Below, piece by piece: positions 40,228-50,419 of a stretch of 64,000 bases of DNA (the first letter of the stretch is position 1; the number at the start of each line of letters is the position of its first letter). This stretch comes from Dugong dugon (Eukaryota; Chordata; Mammalia; Sirenia; Dugongidae): the NCBI GenBank assembly GCA_030035585.1, contig CM057482.1, positions 13,317,001 to 13,381,000 of the forward strand, in the 5' to 3' direction. A model generated the notes under the pieces. That model did not search any database and was not told the DNA's origin. It saw only the letters and a list, made by a program, of their open reading frames with translations. The translations under genes and the position numbers were made by a program.

Positions 40228-40860
40228 TTAGTAATCTGGTGCTGCAGTAACAGAAATAGTACGAGTGGGTGGCTTTAACAAACAGAAGGTTATTTTCTCA
40301 GTGTAGGAGGCTAGAAGTTGGAACTCAGGACGCCGACTCCAGGGGAAGGCTTTTTCTTCTGTTGGCTCTGGCGGAAGGTCCTTGTCACTCTTCAGCTTCT
40401 GTGCCTCGGTTCCTTGACCATCTTCATGGGGTGTGACGTCTGTCTTCCACCATCTGTGCTTGCTTGCTTCTGTGCCTAATCTGCTCTTTTCATACCTCAG
40501 AGGTGACTGGTTTAAGACAAAGACACCCTACATCGATATAGTCTCATTAACATAAAGAAAGCCCTATTCCCAAATGGGATTATATCCATATGTGTAAAAA
40601 CAAACAAAAAACCCATTGCTGTCAAGTCAATTCCAACTCATAGCGACCCTATAGGAGTGAGTAGAATTGCGCCATAGGGTTTCCAAGGCTGTAATCTTTA
40701 CAGAAACAGACTAACATCTTTCTCCTGGGGATCAGCTGGTGAGTTCAAACCGCCGGCCATTCGGTTAGCAGCTGAGTGCTTAACCACTGCGCCTCCAGGG
40801 CTCCTACCCACGTGTGTAAGGGTTAGGATTAACAACACATATTTTTGAGAAACACAATCC
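40228..40860 (-). mobile_element. MLT1-like MaLR LTR with nested AfroSINE
   Basis: Reverse LTR: GTGCTGCAGTAACAGAAATAG, GGAGGCTAGAAGTTGGAACT, TCTGCTCTTTTCATACC and, after the SINE, GTAAGGGTTAGGATTAACAA. Confidence 0.75.
40597..40804 (-). mobile_element. AfroSINE inside an LTR
   Basis: Full reverse copy from AAACCCATTGCTGTCAAGTC to GCGCCTCCAGGGCTCC. The flanks ATCCATATGTGTAA and ACCCACGTGTGTAA look like the target-site duplication. Confidence 0.92.
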
Positions 40861-41174
40861 AAAAACACACCTACACCATGCTGCCTCCCTTCCAACTCTT
40901 CAGCCTGCCTATTTCTCTCTCTCTCTCTGTGTAGGCACCACTTCCTGTTTTAATAATGGTTCAGTGACCAAGCCCATGTACCTGCTATCTGACAGTGACT
41001 TATGATCTTTCCACATTCTGGTCATCAAGGGCGGTAACCATGTGCTTGAGAGTTTCACCTTGAACAGTTAGCCTGGCTGACTTACACAGGAAATGCACTG
41101 TGTTTGCTGCTAATTCAGTTCAAAATGAAAGAATTCGTCACTTTCTGAGTATCCTGATATATACCTATGTGTAG

Positions 41175-41386
41175 GAGCCCTGATGGCGAAGTGATTAAAG
41201 CACTCGGATGCTAATCAAAAGGTCAGCAGTTTGAACCCACCAGCCAGCCACACTGTGGGAGAAGGATGAGGCATTCTGCTTCCGTAAAGATTACAGCCTT
41301 GGAAACCCTATGGGGCCGTTCTACTCAGTCCTATAAGGTCACTCTGAGTCAGAATTGACTCGAAGGCAGTGGGTTTGGTTTTTTTG
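41175..41386 (+). mobile_element. AfroSINE
   Basis: Full forward copy: GGAGCCCTGATGGCGAAGTG head, GGAAACCCTATGGGGCCGTT body and CGAAGGCAGTGGGTTTGGTT tail. Confidence 0.92.
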
Positions 41387-41725
41387 GATAGCTGTCATAA
41401 ACAGGACATCATCCTTTTATAAAGAGCAAGGAATACTTCTACCGTAGAGAATACTAACTTCTTAGCCATTAAGACCCCATGCCCCAATTACAGCACGAAA
41501 ATACTAATACAATGGGCTGTTTGAAAAATATAAACTTTGGTGTGGAGATTAAAATATTTTATCATTTATTGACCAGCAAAAATAACTTTAATGAAAGCAG
41601 GAAAACTTAGCTCAAGCAGGCGTATGTTTACAATTAACTAAAAACATACGTGTTCATAAGTATCAGAATTAGGTTCTGCCTCACATACTAGAAAATCAAA
41701 TAACAAGTGGCTTTAAGATGATAGA
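41387..41725. other. intergenic, AT-rich, no gene seen
   Basis: AT-rich unique sequence with no confident repeat assignment. Confidence 0.4.
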
Positions 41726-41857
41726 AAGTCCCTGGGTGGTACAAGCGGTTTGCTCTCGTGGAAGAAAGACCTGGCAATCTACTTCCATAGGATTTACAGC
41801 CATTAAAAACCCTATGGAGTAATTTTACTGTGAGACACATGAGGTCACCATGTATAG
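41726..41857 (+). mobile_element. AfroSINE, internally deleted
   Basis: GTCCCTGGGTGGTACAAGCG head followed by GAAGAAAGACCTGGCAATCT and AAAAACCCTATGGAG. The box-B region is missing. Confidence 0.75.
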
Positions 41858-42144
41858 CCGTTTATTTCTCTCTTGCATGAAAGATGTCTGGAAGTTGTCT
41901 TTCCAGGGCTGGTCTGATGGCTCCGCTGTGTCAGCAAGTCAGGCTCCTTTGTCCTTAGGGGCAACAACTCATGGTCCAAGATGGCTGCTGGAGCTCCAAG
42001 TTACAGGCATCAGGAAGGAGGAAGACAGGGAAGACAAAGGGGGCACGTGACTGCCCTGAATAAAGTCTGTAACTAAGACGGAAGAAGAGAATGGCTACTG
42101 GGTGGACAGTTAGCAGTCCCTGGCATACTACCTGGCTCTCAGGT
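41858..42144. other. intergenic, no gene seen
   Basis: Nothing recognised. Confidence 0.4.
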
Positions 42145-42341
42145 AAAAAAAACCAGTTGCCATCAAGTAGATTCCAACTTATGGCAACCTCGTGTGTTAG
42201 AGTAGAACTGTGCCCCATAGAGTTTCAATGGCTGATTTTTCGGAAGTAGATTGCCAAGCCGTTCTTCTGAAGTGCCTCTGGGTAAGGTGCCTTTCAGTTA
42301 GCAGCCAAGCGCATTAACCATTTGCACCACCCAGGGATTCC
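42145..42341 (-). mobile_element. AfroSINE
   Basis: Reverse copy: CCAGTTGCCATCAAGTAGAT tail, AGAACTGTGCCCCATAGAG body and TTGCACCACCCAGGGATTCC head. Confidence 0.9.
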
Positions 42342-42399
42342 AGCCCTCAAGTAGCATTCAATAAATGTTACTATTAGTTATTGCTCCTTTTCCTTTCTG

Positions 42400-42500
42400 C
42401 AGAACAGGGGAAGGGAAGTAATATTTATTAATAGCATACAAGGCTCCAAGGACCACGCTGGATATTTTATCTGTTATTTCATTAATTATTAGAATCATGT
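42400..42500 (-). repeat. MIR SINE fragment
   Basis: Reverse 3' end: TAATATTTATTAATAGC, AAGGCTCCAAGGACCACGC, then TTATCTGTTATTTCATTAAT. Confidence 0.5.
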
Positions 42501-42659
42501 GAGTAGGGTGTAGCAGTGGGTCAGGTGAGAAGGGGTGCTGGAGTTATGGGGTGAGGCTGTATCCGCATGTGGAGCTAGAAGTTTGGAGAGGGAAGTTGGA
42601 ATGTTTGCTTTAGAAGCTCAGCGGCTTCTGGAAAGGAAGGGATGAAACCTCCAGCCCCT

Positions 42660-43310
42660 GCTCCCTGAGATTCAAGTTATTATAATTGCTACAGTTTTTA
42701 TAGAGGCAAGAGTTAAAATTGCTTCCCTAAGCCAAGAGCCAAACAAAAAGTAGTCATAAGGCCATTTACAAGCAACAATAACTTTTTGCAAAATTGAAAC
42801 TTAGACAAGTTTTCCTTATCGTGAATTGGCATAAGTTAGCAATAATTATCAGCATGAGTTAGCAACACTCATGCAATCAAGATAAGCCAGCTTAGCATTC
42901 AGTGACCAACTTGCCTAAAACAAAAGGAAAACTAAATGTGATTAACCAATTAAAGCAAAGGACAAGAGACTTAATCATCTAAGCTTTAAAAGATGTTGTA
43001 AACTGTGTAAGAGGAGCCCTGGTGGTGCAGTGGTTAAAATGCTTGGCTGCCAACCAAAACGTTGGTGGTTTGAACCCACTAGCTGCTCCATTCCTTGGAA
43101 ACCTTACGGGCTGGTTCTACTCTGTCCTGTAGGGTCACCATGAGTTGGAATCGACCCCAGTGGGTGGAAACTGTGTAAACTCATCATTTTCAATTTGAGT
43201 GCTTCCTGTTTGCAAACAGTTTCTCCTTCAATAAACCCTGTTAACTTGAATTGACTCAATGACCAAATTTTTCTTTTCAACAATAATTTTCAGGGTGGAT
43301 AAGACAGTTC
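42660..43310 (+). mobile_element. unclassified LTR-like repeat hosting an AfroSINE
   Basis: The AT-rich segment has an internal AATAAACCC poly(A)-like signal at about 43230 and ends near TTTTCTTTTCAACA. The layout suggests an old LTR, but I cannot name the family. Confidence 0.3.
43012..43168 (+). mobile_element. AfroSINE, short form, with target-site duplication
   Basis: Forward copy from GGAGCCCTGGTGGTGCAGTG to AATCGACCCCAGTGGGTGG. It is flanked by the perfect 11-bp duplication AAACTGTGTAA. Confidence 0.93.
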
Positions 43311-43374
43311 TGACCATGGTCTAATGGCAGGAAAGTGTTAACTCTGCCCTTAAAATAAAATCACCGTAAGCATA

Positions 43375-44225
43375 GAAATTGCAGAGACATTCAAAAAGAC
43401 AATAGATAAATTGGCAAAAGACTTGAACAGGCACTTCACAAAACCTGCTCCACATGGCCAACATGAGAAGGTATTCAACCTCATTAGCCACCGGGGAAAG
43501 GCACAATCAGCTGCCTCACAATAGACACTGAGAAGTCTGATGATACCAAGCGCTGGGGAGGAAGGAAGTGAAGCAATGGGATATGAGAATAAACAAGGGA
43601 GGGGAAATTGGTGCAGCCACCTTGGAAAACTATGGTATATCGTCTAAAAGGGAAGATAAGCATACCCTATGACTCAGTTGTTCCCTTTCTAGTTATAAAC
43701 CCTAGAGAAACTCATGCACCAAGTTACAGGTAAAGGAATGTTCATAGCGGCGTGGTTTGTAATGGCCCCAAACTGGAAGCAACTCAAGTGCTCATCAACA
43801 GAGGAATGGATAAATAGACTGTGGTGTATTCACACAATAGAATACTATGCAGTAATGAAAATGAGGGAACTAAAGCTGCACACAGCAGCACAGATGGATT
43901 TATAAGCATGATGCCTAGTGAAAGACACAAGACACAAAGAATGTATACAAAATCAGACCATTTACATAAAGTTCAAAATTAGGCAAAACTAAGTTACATT
44001 GTTTAGGGACACATATAGAGGTGGTAAAATGATAAAAGCAAGGAAGGGGTTACTGTAAATTACAAGAAAATGGGAAGGGACACAAGGAAGGGTTCTGGGT
44101 AGCAGCAATGTTCTATTTCTTCACCTGGGTGCTGATTACTTGGGTGTTCTCCGAATAATTATTCATTAAACTGAACCTTTATGTATTATGCACTTTTCAG
44201 TGTTCATTTATAATAAAATCTTGTG
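43375..44225 (+). mobile_element. L1 LINE, ORF2 3' end and 3'UTR (old, decayed)
   Basis: Recognisable ORF2 C-terminal DNA includes CAACCTCATTAGCCACCGGGG, AATGTTCATAGCGGCGTGG, AACTGGAAGCAACTCAAGTG and GAATGGATAAATAGACTGTG. The L1M-type 3'UTR follows, ending TTCATTTATAATAAAATC. Frames are broken, so the copy is dead. Confidence 0.9.
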
Positions 44226-44402
44226 ACAAAAGAAGAAGTGGGAGGAGGGAGAAGAAGGCAGGGAAGGAAAGGGGGAGGAGGAGGAGGGGGAAGGAAGAGA
44301 AGAAAGAACAGAAGGGAGGTGGCGGGGGAGAAGGATAGAAGAGGCAGGAAGAGGAGGAGTAAGGAGACGGAGGAGGAGAATGAGTAGAAATGAAGTGAAG
44401 GG
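44226..44402. repeat. GA/GGA-rich purine tract
   Basis: A continuous purine tract of GGAGGA, GAAGAA and GGGAGG units follows the L1 tail. It is a candidate triplex- or H-DNA-forming sequence. Confidence 0.85.
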
Positions 44403-44620
44403 TACAGTGGGCTGGCCTCCCACTGAACGGGGTGGTCTAAGGGTCTGCGAGACCGCAACACTGTAAATAGAGGGTCTGAGGGTCTAGCACTGCCTCTCAG
44501 TACAACACGTGGGCCCAGATTCACAGCAAGAATGTCCTTGCCTGCTTTGGTATTGAGAGATTTGTGATCTAGGGAAAGCCACTTCACTGCTCCGAATTTC
44601 AGTTTCTTTGTCTTTAGATT

Positions 44621-44811
44621 GGAGTTCCTGGGTGGTGCAAACAGTTAACGTGCTTAGCTGCTAATCGAAAGGCTGGAGGTTCGAGCCCACCCAGAGGTAT
44701 CTTGGAAGAAAGGCCTGGTGATCTACTTCTGGAAAATCAGCCATTGGAAACCCTACAGAGCATAGTTCCACTCTGACACACGTGGAGTCACCACTCAACA
44801 GCAGCTGGGAA
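44621..44811 (+). mobile_element. AfroSINE
   Basis: Forward copy with a variant head (GTTCCTGGGTGGTGCAAACA), box B GGCTGGAGGTTCGAGCC and body GAAAGGCCTGGTGATCTACT. A long A-tract follows. Confidence 0.88.
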
Positions 44812-44874
44812 AAAAAAAAAAAAATTTTTAGGCTGGGGAAAAAAAACCTTCACTAAATGTCATAAGGCTCTTTC

Positions 44875-45030
44875 CTTTGCTAATTCAGGTCTCTGCTCAG
44901 ATATCGCCTCCTCCAGGAGGCCTCCCCTGATCACCTCTTGAAAAGAGCACCTCCTTTCATGCTTTTTCCCTTTAATTTTCCTCATAGTATTTAATACTAG
45001 TGATAAGTCTTTGTCACTGAAATTATGTCA
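44875..45030 (+). repeat. L2 LINE fragment
   Basis: TTCAGGTCTCTGCTCAGATATC and CTCCTCCAGGAGGCCTCCCCTGA match the L2 3' region. Confidence 0.75.
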
Positions 45031-45060
45031 GATGTTTATTTGTGCAGAATTACAAAGATT

Positions 45061-46187
45061 AGGTTGTTGTTGCTGTTAGGTGCCATCGAGTTGGTTACAA
45101 CTCACAGCGACCAGATGTACAACAGAATGAAATACTGCCCCATCCTTTGCCATCCTCGCAATCGTTGCAGTTTGAGCCCACTGTTGCAGCCACTGTGTCA
45201 GTCCATCTCGTTGAGGGTCTTCCTCCTTTTCGCTGACCCTCTACTTTACCAAGCATGATGTCCTTCTACAGCGACTGGTCCCTCCTGATCACATGTCCAA
45301 ACTAAGTGTGATGAACCCTTGCCATCCTTGCTGCTGAAGAACATTCTGGCTGTACTTCTCCCAGGAGAGATTTGTTTGTTCTTCCGGCAGTCCACGGTAT
45401 ATTCGATACAGTTCACCAACACCATAATTCAAAGACATCAATTCTTCGGTCTTCCTTATTCATTGTCCAGCTTTTGCATGCATATGAGGTGACTGAAAAT
45501 ACCATGGCTTGTGTCAGGCACACCTTAGTCTTCAAAGGGACATTTTAACTTTTTAATACTTTAAAGATGTCCTTTTGCAGCAGATTTGCCCAATGCAATA
45601 TACTGTTTGTTATCTTGACTGCTGCTTCCATGGGCATTGATTGTGAATCCAAGTAAAATGAAATCCTCGACAACTTCACTATTTTCTCCATTTATCATGA
45701 TGTTGCTTATTGGTCCAGTTGTGAGGATTTTTGTTTTCTTTATGTTGAGGTGTAATCTGTACTGAAGGCTGTAGTCTTTGATCTTCATCAGTAAGTGCTT
45801 CAAGTCCTCTTCACTTTCAGCGAGCAAGGTTGTGTCATCTGCATATTGCAGGTTTTTAATGAGTCTTTCTCCAATCGTGATGCCACTTTCTTCTTCATAT
45901 AGTCCAGCTTCTCAGATTGTTTGCTCAGCATGCAGATTGAATAAGTATGGTGAAAGGATACAACCCTGATGCACACCTTTCCTGAGTTTAAACCACGCAG
46001 TACCCCGTTGTTCTGTTCGAAGGACTGCCTCTTGGTCTAAGTACAGGTTCTTCGTGCGCAGAATTAAGTGTTCTGGAATTCTCATTCTTCGTGGTGTTAT
46101 CCATAATTTGTTATACTTCACACAGGTGAACGCGTTTGCATAGTCCATGAAACACAGGTAAACACCTTTCAGGTGAGAGAAGGCATA
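45061..46187 (-). mobile_element. RTE LINE 3' part with reverse transcriptase remnant
   Basis: It lies on the minus strand, 5' truncated near 46187, with its 3' end at 45061 (TTAGGTGCCATCGAG on the plus strand). Translation of 46202-45561 gives reverse-transcriptase blocks in one frame: FMDYANAF, then QGCILSPYLFN, then the catalytic YADD (plus-strand GTCATCTGCATA at 45834-45845) and the LAESEEDLKHLL segment. A single in-frame TGA at about 45912-45914 interrupts this stretch; the frame is lost downstream. The 3' end matches the tails of several AfroSINEs. Elements of this type supply the machinery for SINE copying in Afrotheria. Confidence 0.9.
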
Positions 46188-46230
46188 TGTAGTGCCTGGC
46201 ATCTAGAAGGCTCTCAATAAATGCTAGTTT
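46188..46230 (+). repeat. MIR SINE 3' end
   Basis: GTAGTGCCTGGCATCTAGAA..CTCAATAAATGCTAGTTTT is the typical MIR terminus. Confidence 0.6.
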
Positions 46231-46624
46231 TCCTCTCCTCTTTTGTCTGAGACCTCTCCACCCACATTTCCTGGGCTGAACTCAACCAGTTCTTTATCTC
46301 CTCCCCAACCTGGGCCTGAGAAACTGCCTCTGATCATTATCATCATTTCCCCTTCAATGACGTCAGAAGCCTGAGAGTCCTTAGGATTGGGGTCTTCTGC
46401 ATGATGATGCCCCATCCTGGGCCACTGCTTTCCCCTGAGCCCAGTGGGATCCATTTCATCTGCTCCTTCCCCGTGTCCCTGCCAGGGTCACAGCGATGCT
46501 GCCCCAGGGAAAGGGAGCCTTCTCCTCAGAGTGGCTCAGCTGCCCCTGGACAACCCAGGCTCTGCATTTGGACAGCACTTTGGGCCCTGTGGGTAGTTTC
46601 CTCCATTTATAGTTCACTATCATA
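46231..46624. other. intergenic, no gene seen
   Basis: Unique sequence. I see nothing specific. Confidence 0.4.
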
Positions 46625-46790
46625 GGCTTACTGGTGGCACAACGGCTAAGCGCTGGGCTGCTAACTGAAAGGTTGGTGGTTCAAGCCCACCCAGGGCCTC
46701 CACTCCTGTAAAAATTACAGTCAAGAAAACCCTGTGGGACAGTTCTATTCTGTCCCATGGCTCACCACGGCACCCAACAACAACAACAAT
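46625..46790 (+). mobile_element. AfroSINE, slightly truncated head
   Basis: CTTACTGGTGGCACAACGGC head, GAAAGGTTGGTGGTTCAAGC box B and an RTE-type tail CACGGCACCCAACAACAAC. Confidence 0.9.
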
Positions 46791-46839
46791 CGTTCGCTCA
46801 GAGCAAAATCTGCAAACTCTCCGTAAAACCTTCTCTCGT

Positions 46840-47060
46840 TCTTCCTTCAGCATTAATTGCTCCCTTCTCCCTGTTCCTGCCATCTGGTACCTATATTTAG
46901 TGCTTGTTTTTTTCTGCCTTGTATTAGAGTTAGTTGTTTACCTGCTGTTCCCCCTCCTCCTGCATGAGCGCTTCCCCAGGACAAGGGGCCAGACTTTATT
47001 CATCGCCGTACTCCCAGCACCTAGCACAGCTCCTGATGCTTAATGGATACATTTTTTTAA
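46840..47060 (+). repeat. L2-like LINE 3' end
   Basis: CCAGGACAAGGGGCCAGACTTTATTCATCG, then CTCCCAGCACCTAGCACAGC, resembles the L2 terminus. Confidence 0.5.
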
Positions 47061-47156
47061 AGAAAACTTTTCCTATTCAGAATGATGGGTAATAAGATTT
47101 TGGAGTTAAAATGACGTCAGACTGAACTTCCTTGATATACCGTCTTCTGACTTGAA

Positions 47157-47250
47157 AAGATTACAACCAAGAAAACCCTGTGGGTCAGTTCTACTCTGTC
47201 ACATGAGGTCACTATGAGTCGGAATCGACTTGACAGCACTGAACAACAAG
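47157..47250 (+). mobile_element. AfroSINE, 5'-truncated
   Basis: Only the 3' half remains: AAAACCCTGTGGGTCAGTTC through GTCGGAATCGACTTGACAGC to CTGAACAACAAG. Confidence 0.85.
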
Positions 47251-47307
47251 TGACAGGACAGCAGGGGAGCAGGGTGAGACTGGAAGGTGCATTCATGCTA
47301 TAGGCAG

Positions 47308-47863
47308 TGTCTTAGGCTGGGTTCTCTAGAGAAGCAAAAAGAGTCTATCTATAGAGAGATGTATCTCAAGGAAATGGCTCACACTGTTGGAGAAGCTGGC
47401 AACTCTCAAGTCCATGGGTCAGATGTCTGGCTGGAGGTTTCTCCTGACTCACATAGCTGCAGGGGCTGATGAACTCAAGATCACAGGCCAGATGGCAGCC
47501 TGCTGGCTCACAGGCTGCAGAGGATGACAAATCCCAAGATCAGCAGGCAATACAGCAGGCCACTGGCTCAAGTCCCAAGAACCAGAAGTTAGATGATGAT
47601 GAGCTGGATACAGGATCCAGAGCAAGTAGATGAGCTTTGCCAGAACATCCATATATATATTGGATGCAGGCCACACCCCCAAGGAAACTCCCTTGACAAC
47701 TGTTTGGCTGATCACATCAGATCATATCATGGAAGATGATTACATCATTACATAACTGCCAAAACCACATCATTACATAACTGCCGAACTACATCATTAT
47801 ACAACTGCCAAACCACTGAGAATCATGGCCCAGCCAAGTTGACACACAACCTTGACCATCACA
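47308..47863 (-). mobile_element. ERVL/MLT2-like solo LTR, first copy
   Basis: Reverse LTR with ends TGTCTTAGG..CATCACA. The 3' terminus on its own strand reads CTCTAGAGAACCCAGCCTAAG. The body has imperfect internal repeats (GCTGGCTCACAGGCTGCAGA) and three near-identical ACATCATTACATAACTGCC units. A second, interrupted copy lies at 54.7 kb. No internal proviral region is attached. Confidence 0.7.
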
Positions 47864-47967
47864 GATGGAAAGAGTGTGGTTTTATTTAGCTATCTTGTAT
47901 ACAGTGTATGGATGTGATTAAACAGTATAGATGTAATTAAACTGTATTAACCCAGTTGGAGGGTCTT

Positions 47968-48184
47968 TGTTGTTAGTTGCCATTGAGTCAGTCTCTGACT
48001 CATGAGGACCCCATGCACAACTGGATCAGAGTGTTGTGATCCATAGGGTTTCACTGACTGATTTTGGGAAGTAGATCCCCAGGCAGATGGATGATGGCTG
48101 TACATGAGGTATATTGGCCAGGAATCAAACCCTGGTCTCCTCTATGGAAGGTGAGAATTCTACCACTGAACCATCCGTATAATG
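47968..48184 (-). mobile_element. SINE with tRNA-Gly-like head and RTE/AfroSINE tail
   Basis: The tail (TTGTTGTTAGTTGCCATTGA on the plus strand) and body are AfroSINE/RTE-like. On the minus strand the 48184-48111 head reads GGATGGTTCAGTGGTAGAAT..GGGTTTGATTCCTGGCCAAT, which corresponds to tRNA-Gly (box A, anticodon arm and box B in order). Other copies in the window have a different head. Confidence 0.75.
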
Positions 48185-48639
48185 CGTTTATATTTATTCT
48201 GGAATGTGTGGTCTTATTTCTTTTATCTTGGTCTGTGTTTTCTGTTTTCTTGTTTCTTTTGTTTTTTGCTTCTGTGATACCCCAGTGATTTATTTGTTTT
48301 TATCTTTACATGATAAGCAAAGTATGCAGCTTATTGTTTTAATTCTGCTGATACCCTTGAGGTTTTAAGAAAATTTCTTGAACCCATGTTTCTCTATCAG
48401 ATTCAAGATAAATCTATAATTTTTGCCTTCCTTACGCTATATGGTGGGACGTTTGCCGGCCCCCTACTTCCATGCCTCTCGTTAGAATTCCATGTTATCA
48501 TATCTCTCTTTTTAAAAACCAGATAGGTCTTTTTTTTTCCATAATTGGTTTTGAATTTGGCATTTAAATTTTAACCACGTTGATGATGATTATTTATATT
48601 GAATTCTCTGTGTTTAAATGGTTTCTACCTATACTGCAA
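48185..48639. other. intergenic, AT-rich, no gene seen
   Basis: It is T-rich and possibly derived from old LINE sequence, but no confident assignment can be made. Confidence 0.4.
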
Positions 48640-49345
48640 GTTCCAGTTACTATGACTGCATAACAAAATACTCCCAAACTTAACAGCTTAAAAACAATAA
48701 TCATTTATTATCTCTTGCAGTTTCTGCAGGTCAGGAATTTAGACACGGCGCAGCGGGAGGGTGGCTTGTCTTTCCTCTGTGATGTCTGAAGCCTCAAAAA
48801 AAAAACCCAAAACCAAACCCATTGCTGTCGAGTCAATTAGGACAGGGTAGAACTGCCCCATGGGGTTTCCAAGGAGCACCTAGTGGATTCACACTGCCCA
48901 CCTTTTGGTTAGCATCCGTAGCTCTTAACCACTACGCCACCAGAGTTTCCAAGGCCTCAACAGGAAGATTCAAAAGCTGAGGCCTAGAATCGTCTGAAGG
49001 CTTATTCACCTATGGTTGCTGCTGGCTGTTGGCTGGGGCCTGGCTGAGGCCATTGACCAGAACACCCACACATGGCCTCTTGTGTGGCCTGGGCTTCTTC
49101 ACAGTATAGCAGCTGGGTTCCAAGGGAAAGCATCCAGAGAGAGAGAGAGAGAGACACGGCTGGAAGCCATATTGTCTTTTATGACCTAACCTCAGAAATC
49201 AGTGTCGCTTCCGCCTCGTTCTGTTGGCTGAGGCAGTCACAAGGGACCACCAAGGTTCAGAGGAAACGTGTCAACATCCTTTGTAAAATGTGTGAGCATG
49301 TGGAATGCCTCCAAACCCTTGTCCCCACCACACAACGCTACCCCC
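48640..49345 (-). mobile_element. old interspersed repeat, probably LTR-type, split by AfroSINE
   Basis: CATAACAAAATACTCCCAAACTTAACAGC, CATTTATTATCTCTTGCAGTTTCTG, TGGCCTGGGCTTCTTCACAG and GCTGGGTTCCAAGGGAAAGC form a pattern common in mammalian genomes. I recognise the pattern but not the family with certainty. A short AG run sits at about 49137-49154. Confidence 0.5.
48797..48950 (-). mobile_element. AfroSINE, short form
   Basis: Reverse copy: CAAACCCATTGCTGTCGAGT tail and CTACGCCACCAGAGTTTCC head. The flanks GAAGCCTCAA and AAGGCCTCAA suggest the duplication. Confidence 0.9.
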
Positions 49346-49738
49346 TCCCCAGGTTTAAGGTGGTTCTCTGGCCGGTATAGAGCCAGCATCGTAAGCTGGG
49401 AGTAGGGGGAGGTGAGAATGGAGGAGAGAAAGAGGCAATGAATTAATGATTTGCCTACTTTCTTCCTGACTTTTGTTCTGCTCTGGTTTAGAGGATGGAG
49501 TACTTTAATACTAAAATTAGAGTTTTCTTCAGAGTGTTGCATATGGTCTTCTCTGACCCTTTCCAAGGATACTGTCAGTTTTTGTCTTTCTGCATATTTT
49601 CATGAGTTCTGTAGGGAGACATGTGCTTCAGTGGAAAACTATGCATTATCTAGAGCATACCCTCCCAGTTAGCTCATCTTAGCGTTTCATTACCTTTGAG
49701 CTCTTTTACAATTTGGTAGATTGTAGATGATTGATCAA

Positions 49739-49947
49739 ACCCAAAACCAAACCCACTGCCATCCAGTCGATTCCAACTCATAGTGACCCTATAGGACAGA
49801 GTAGAACTGCCCCACAGGGTTTCCAAGTCTGTAAGTGTTTACGGAAGCAGACTGCCACATCTTTCTCCCAAGGAGCAGCTGGTGGTTCAAACTGCCAACT
49901 TTTCAGTTAGTAGCCAATTACTCGTAACCACTTCACCACCAGGGCTC
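49739..49947 (-). mobile_element. AfroSINE
   Basis: Full reverse copy: CCACTGCCATCCAGTCGATT to TTCACCACCAGGGCTCC. The flanks TAGATGATTGAT and TAGATGACTGAT form the likely duplication. Confidence 0.93.
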
Positions 49948-49962
49948 CTTAGATGACTGATA

Positions 49963-50021
49963 AAAACAAAAAACAAAACCCATTGCCTTAGAGTTGATTC
50001 TAACTCATAGCAACCCTATAG
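49963..50021 (-). mobile_element. AfroSINE tail fragment
   Basis: Only the 3' ~58 bp remain: AAACCCATTGCCTTAGAGTT..CTCATAGCAACCCTATA. Confidence 0.8.
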
Positions 50022-50218
50022 TCATGCAAAATAGTTCTTGTCTCTAGACGTGCAAAAATTCAATCCAGTGGAGATTTAATTGACTCCCTCGCACTTTCCC
50101 ATGTAGAAAAAGCCAGTTTTGCCTCCATTTGCGCTCGTTTCAATATTCCTGGTATGTAAATGTGTCTGTTCTTTGGAGTCTCCTTTGAAGTGCTTGTAAT
50201 AGCTTTCTGGTTCCCTCA

Positions 50219-50419
50219 TTGTCGTTGGGTGCCGTGGAGTCAATTTTGACTCATAGTGACCCCACGCCACAGAGTAGAACTGCCCTGTGGGGTTTTCTTG
50301 GCTGTGACCCTTATGGAAGCAGATAGCCAGGTCTTTCTCTCGCAAAGCAGCTGGTGGGCTCAAACTGCTGACCTTGTGGTTAGTGACCAACAGCTTAACA
50401 GTTGCTCCACCAAGGCTCC
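50219..50419 (-). mobile_element. AfroSINE with target-site duplication
   Basis: Reverse copy with an RTE-type tail (TTGTCGTTGGGTGCCGTGGA) and a head ending TTGCTCCACCAAGGCTCC. The flanks TGGTTCCCTCATT and TGGTTCCTTCATT form the duplication. Confidence 0.92.

Noticed and set aside
43714-43905. 63-codon protein
   Set aside because: It is a decayed L1 ORF2 C-terminal fragment.
48111-48184. functional tRNA-Gly gene
   Set aside because: The acceptor stem has an inserted TATAC and mismatches, and the sequence continues straight into a SINE body, so it is a SINE head and not a gene.
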